In this document: in pieces, positions 6,485-7,568 of the stretch
How positions within the stretch are numbered: position 1 is the first letter of the stretch
How the letters are laid out: each line of letters starts with the position of its first letter
DNA from: JBCCZC01 sp039188505
GTDB taxonomy: Bacteria; Pseudomonadota; Gammaproteobacteria; Xanthomonadales; SZUA-38
Assembly: GCA_039188505.1 (NCBI GenBank)
Contig: JBCCZC010000279.1
Span: 1 to 7,568 of the forward strand
Length of the DNA: 7,568 bases
Direction of reading: 5' to 3'
Notes under the pieces: model-generated
What the model was told of the DNA's origin: nothing
The model's database searches: none
Seen by the model: only the letters and a program-made list of their open reading frames with translations
Translations under genes and position numbers: made by a program

Positions 6485-7567
6485 TCAATGACTGCCATGC
6501 AGTGAGTCGTAGATCCGCTGGGCCAGTTCGTTGCTGATGCCGTCGACGACCGCCAGTTCCTCGACACCGGCGGCCTTCAGGCCATGGAGGCCGCCGAAGT
6601 GCGTCAGCAGGGCTCGACGCCGGCGCGGACCGATCCCGGGAATGTCCTCGAGGCGCGACCGCTGTCGCGCCTTTCCCCGCCGCGCACGATGACCCGTGAT
6701 GGCGAAGCGATGCGCCTCGTCTCGGACCCACTGCACGAGCCGCAGCGCCGCGGATCCGGGGCCGGGTCGCAGGCTCCGCTGCCTGCGACCGACCACCAGG
6801 ACCTCCTCGCCGTCGCGGCGATCCGGGCCCTTCGAGACCCCGACGACGAGGGTGCCGTCGATCTGGAATTCGTCGAGCACCTCGAGGGCCTGGCGCATCT
6901 GCCCCTTACCACCGTCGATCAGCAGGACGTCGGGAATCCGCCCCTCGCCCGACTTCAGCCGACGGTAGCGACGCTCGAGGGCCTGGCGCAGGGCAGCGTA
7001 GTCGTCACCGCCTTCGATACCGCGGATATTGAAGCGACGGTAGTCGGATTTGACGGGGCCACTCTCGTCGAACACCACACAGGACGCGACCGTCGCCTCG
7101 CCCTGCGTGTGACTGATGTCGAAGCACTCGAGACGTTCCGGCGTCTCCTCGAGTTCCAGCAGCTGCTGCAGATCGCCGAGCCGCTGGCGCATGCCTGCAT
7201 GGCCCGCCAGGCGAGCCTTGAGCGCCTCCGCCGCGTTGCGCTGGGCCATCTGCAGCCACTTGGCGCGCTCTCCGCGCGGGGCCTCCACGAGGCGCACCTT
7301 CCGACCCGCCTTGCTGGAGAACACCTCAGCCAGGAGATCCCGGTCCTCGATCGGCGCCCCGAGCAGGATCTGCGGCGGAATCTCGTGATCGAGATAGTGC
7401 TGCTTGACGAACGCTGCGAGCACCTCCCCCACGTCTCGCTGGCCGGTGTTGCGAGGATAGAAGGCGCGGTTGCCAAGGCTCCGGCCCTGGCGGAAGAAGA
7501 ACACCTGTACGCAGGCCGCGCTCCCCTCGACCGCCGCTGCGATGACGTCGATGTCCCCGCTGGCGCC
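6485..7567 (-). CDS. uvrC: Excinuclease ABC subunit C, N-terminus cut by the window end
   Basis: The C-terminal 360 residues are visible; full-length UvrC is about 600 residues, so the GIY-YIG 3'-incision domain lies beyond the window. UvrC makes both incisions around a lesion recognised by UvrA and UvrB in nucleotide excision repair. The fragment begins within the central region (DVIAAAVEG, ACVQVFFFRQG). The RNase H-like 5'-incision domain follows, with its acidic residues in CFDISH (D150 of the fragment), GGDDYAAL (188-189) and LIDGGKGQ (D218), and the histidine in DEAHRFAI (H286). The tail is a double helix-hairpin-helix DNA-binding module (LEDIPGIGPRRRRALL, then VDGISNELAQRI), ending in GSH at a TGA. 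The GTG at 7502-7504 is an internal valine, not a start, because family similarity continues to the window edge. All catalytic residues in view are intact. pgsA follows 51 bases downstream. Confidence 0.97.
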   Translation of the reverse strand, partial: GASGDIDVIAAAVEGSAACVQVFFFRQGRSLGNRAFYPRNTGQRDVGEVLAAFVKQHYLDHEIPPQILLGAPIEDRDLLAEVFSSKAGRKVRLVEAPRGERAKWLQMAQRNAAEALKARLAGHAGMRQRLGDLQQLLELEETPERLECFDISHTQGEATVASCVVFDESGPVKSDYRRFNIRGIEGGDDYAALRQALERRYRRLKSGEGRIPDVLLIDGGKGQMRQALEVLDEFQIDGTLVVGVSKGPDRRDGEEVLVVGRRQRSLRPGPGSAALRLVQWVRDEAHRFAITGHRARRGKARQRSRLEDIPGIGPRRRRALLTHFGGLHGLKAAGVEELAVVDGISNELAQRIYDSLHGSH

Positions 7568-7568
7568 G

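Overview
The window is a roughly two-thirds G+C bacterial segment, most likely from a gammaproteobacterium. This is an inference from the uvrC-pgsA gene pair, the MurU-type peptidoglycan-recycling uridylyltransferase, and the general style of the proteins. No ribosomal RNA or other taxonomic marker is present. Both ends of the window cut a gene, so this looks like a contig or fragment rather than a complete locus.

Layout, left to right. Bases 1-230 hold a near-perfect inverted repeat: 1-81 is the exact reverse complement of 150-230, with a 54-base gap between the extended arms. It lies inside a MurU-like coding region and is best read as a fold-back (chimeric) contig end. Genuine sequence therefore seems to start at about base 83-89. 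The 3' part of the murU-like gene runs on the + strand to 565. An AT-rich patch (545-583) and a short gap separate it from everything else, which is on the - strand. Next is a small putative exported protein (675-1019). A non-coding gap (1020-1301) follows and carries two hairpins just downstream of the next gene's stop.

The centre (5733 down to 1302, - strand) is a tight four-gene unit in this transcription order: an ALDH4A1-type L-glutamate gamma-semialdehyde (P5C) dehydrogenase, an ACAD10/11-type acyl-CoA dehydrogenase, an ACAD10/11-type APH-family kinase, and a gamma-carbonic-anhydrase-fold protein. Spacings are +16, -4 and -8 bases, so they are very probably co-transcribed and translationally coupled. 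The kinase and dehydrogenase correspond to the two catalytic parts that are fused in animal ACAD10/ACAD11 and separate in the LvaA/LvaC levulinate pathway. They probably process 4-hydroxyacyl-CoAs by phosphorylation followed by elimination/isomerisation. The aldehyde dehydrogenase could supply acids to this route or act separately in proline/arginine catabolism. The gamma-CA protein may be a carbonic anhydrase or a PaaY-like CoA thioesterase.

The right end carries pgsA (phosphatidylglycerophosphate synthase) preceded by uvrC (excision endonuclease, N-terminal part cut by the window end), an arrangement common in gammaproteobacteria. The tRNA genes that follow pgsA in E. coli are not seen here. 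No CRISPR array, insertion sequence, tRNA or rRNA was found. The most noteworthy items are the fold-back at the left end and the four-gene catabolic unit.
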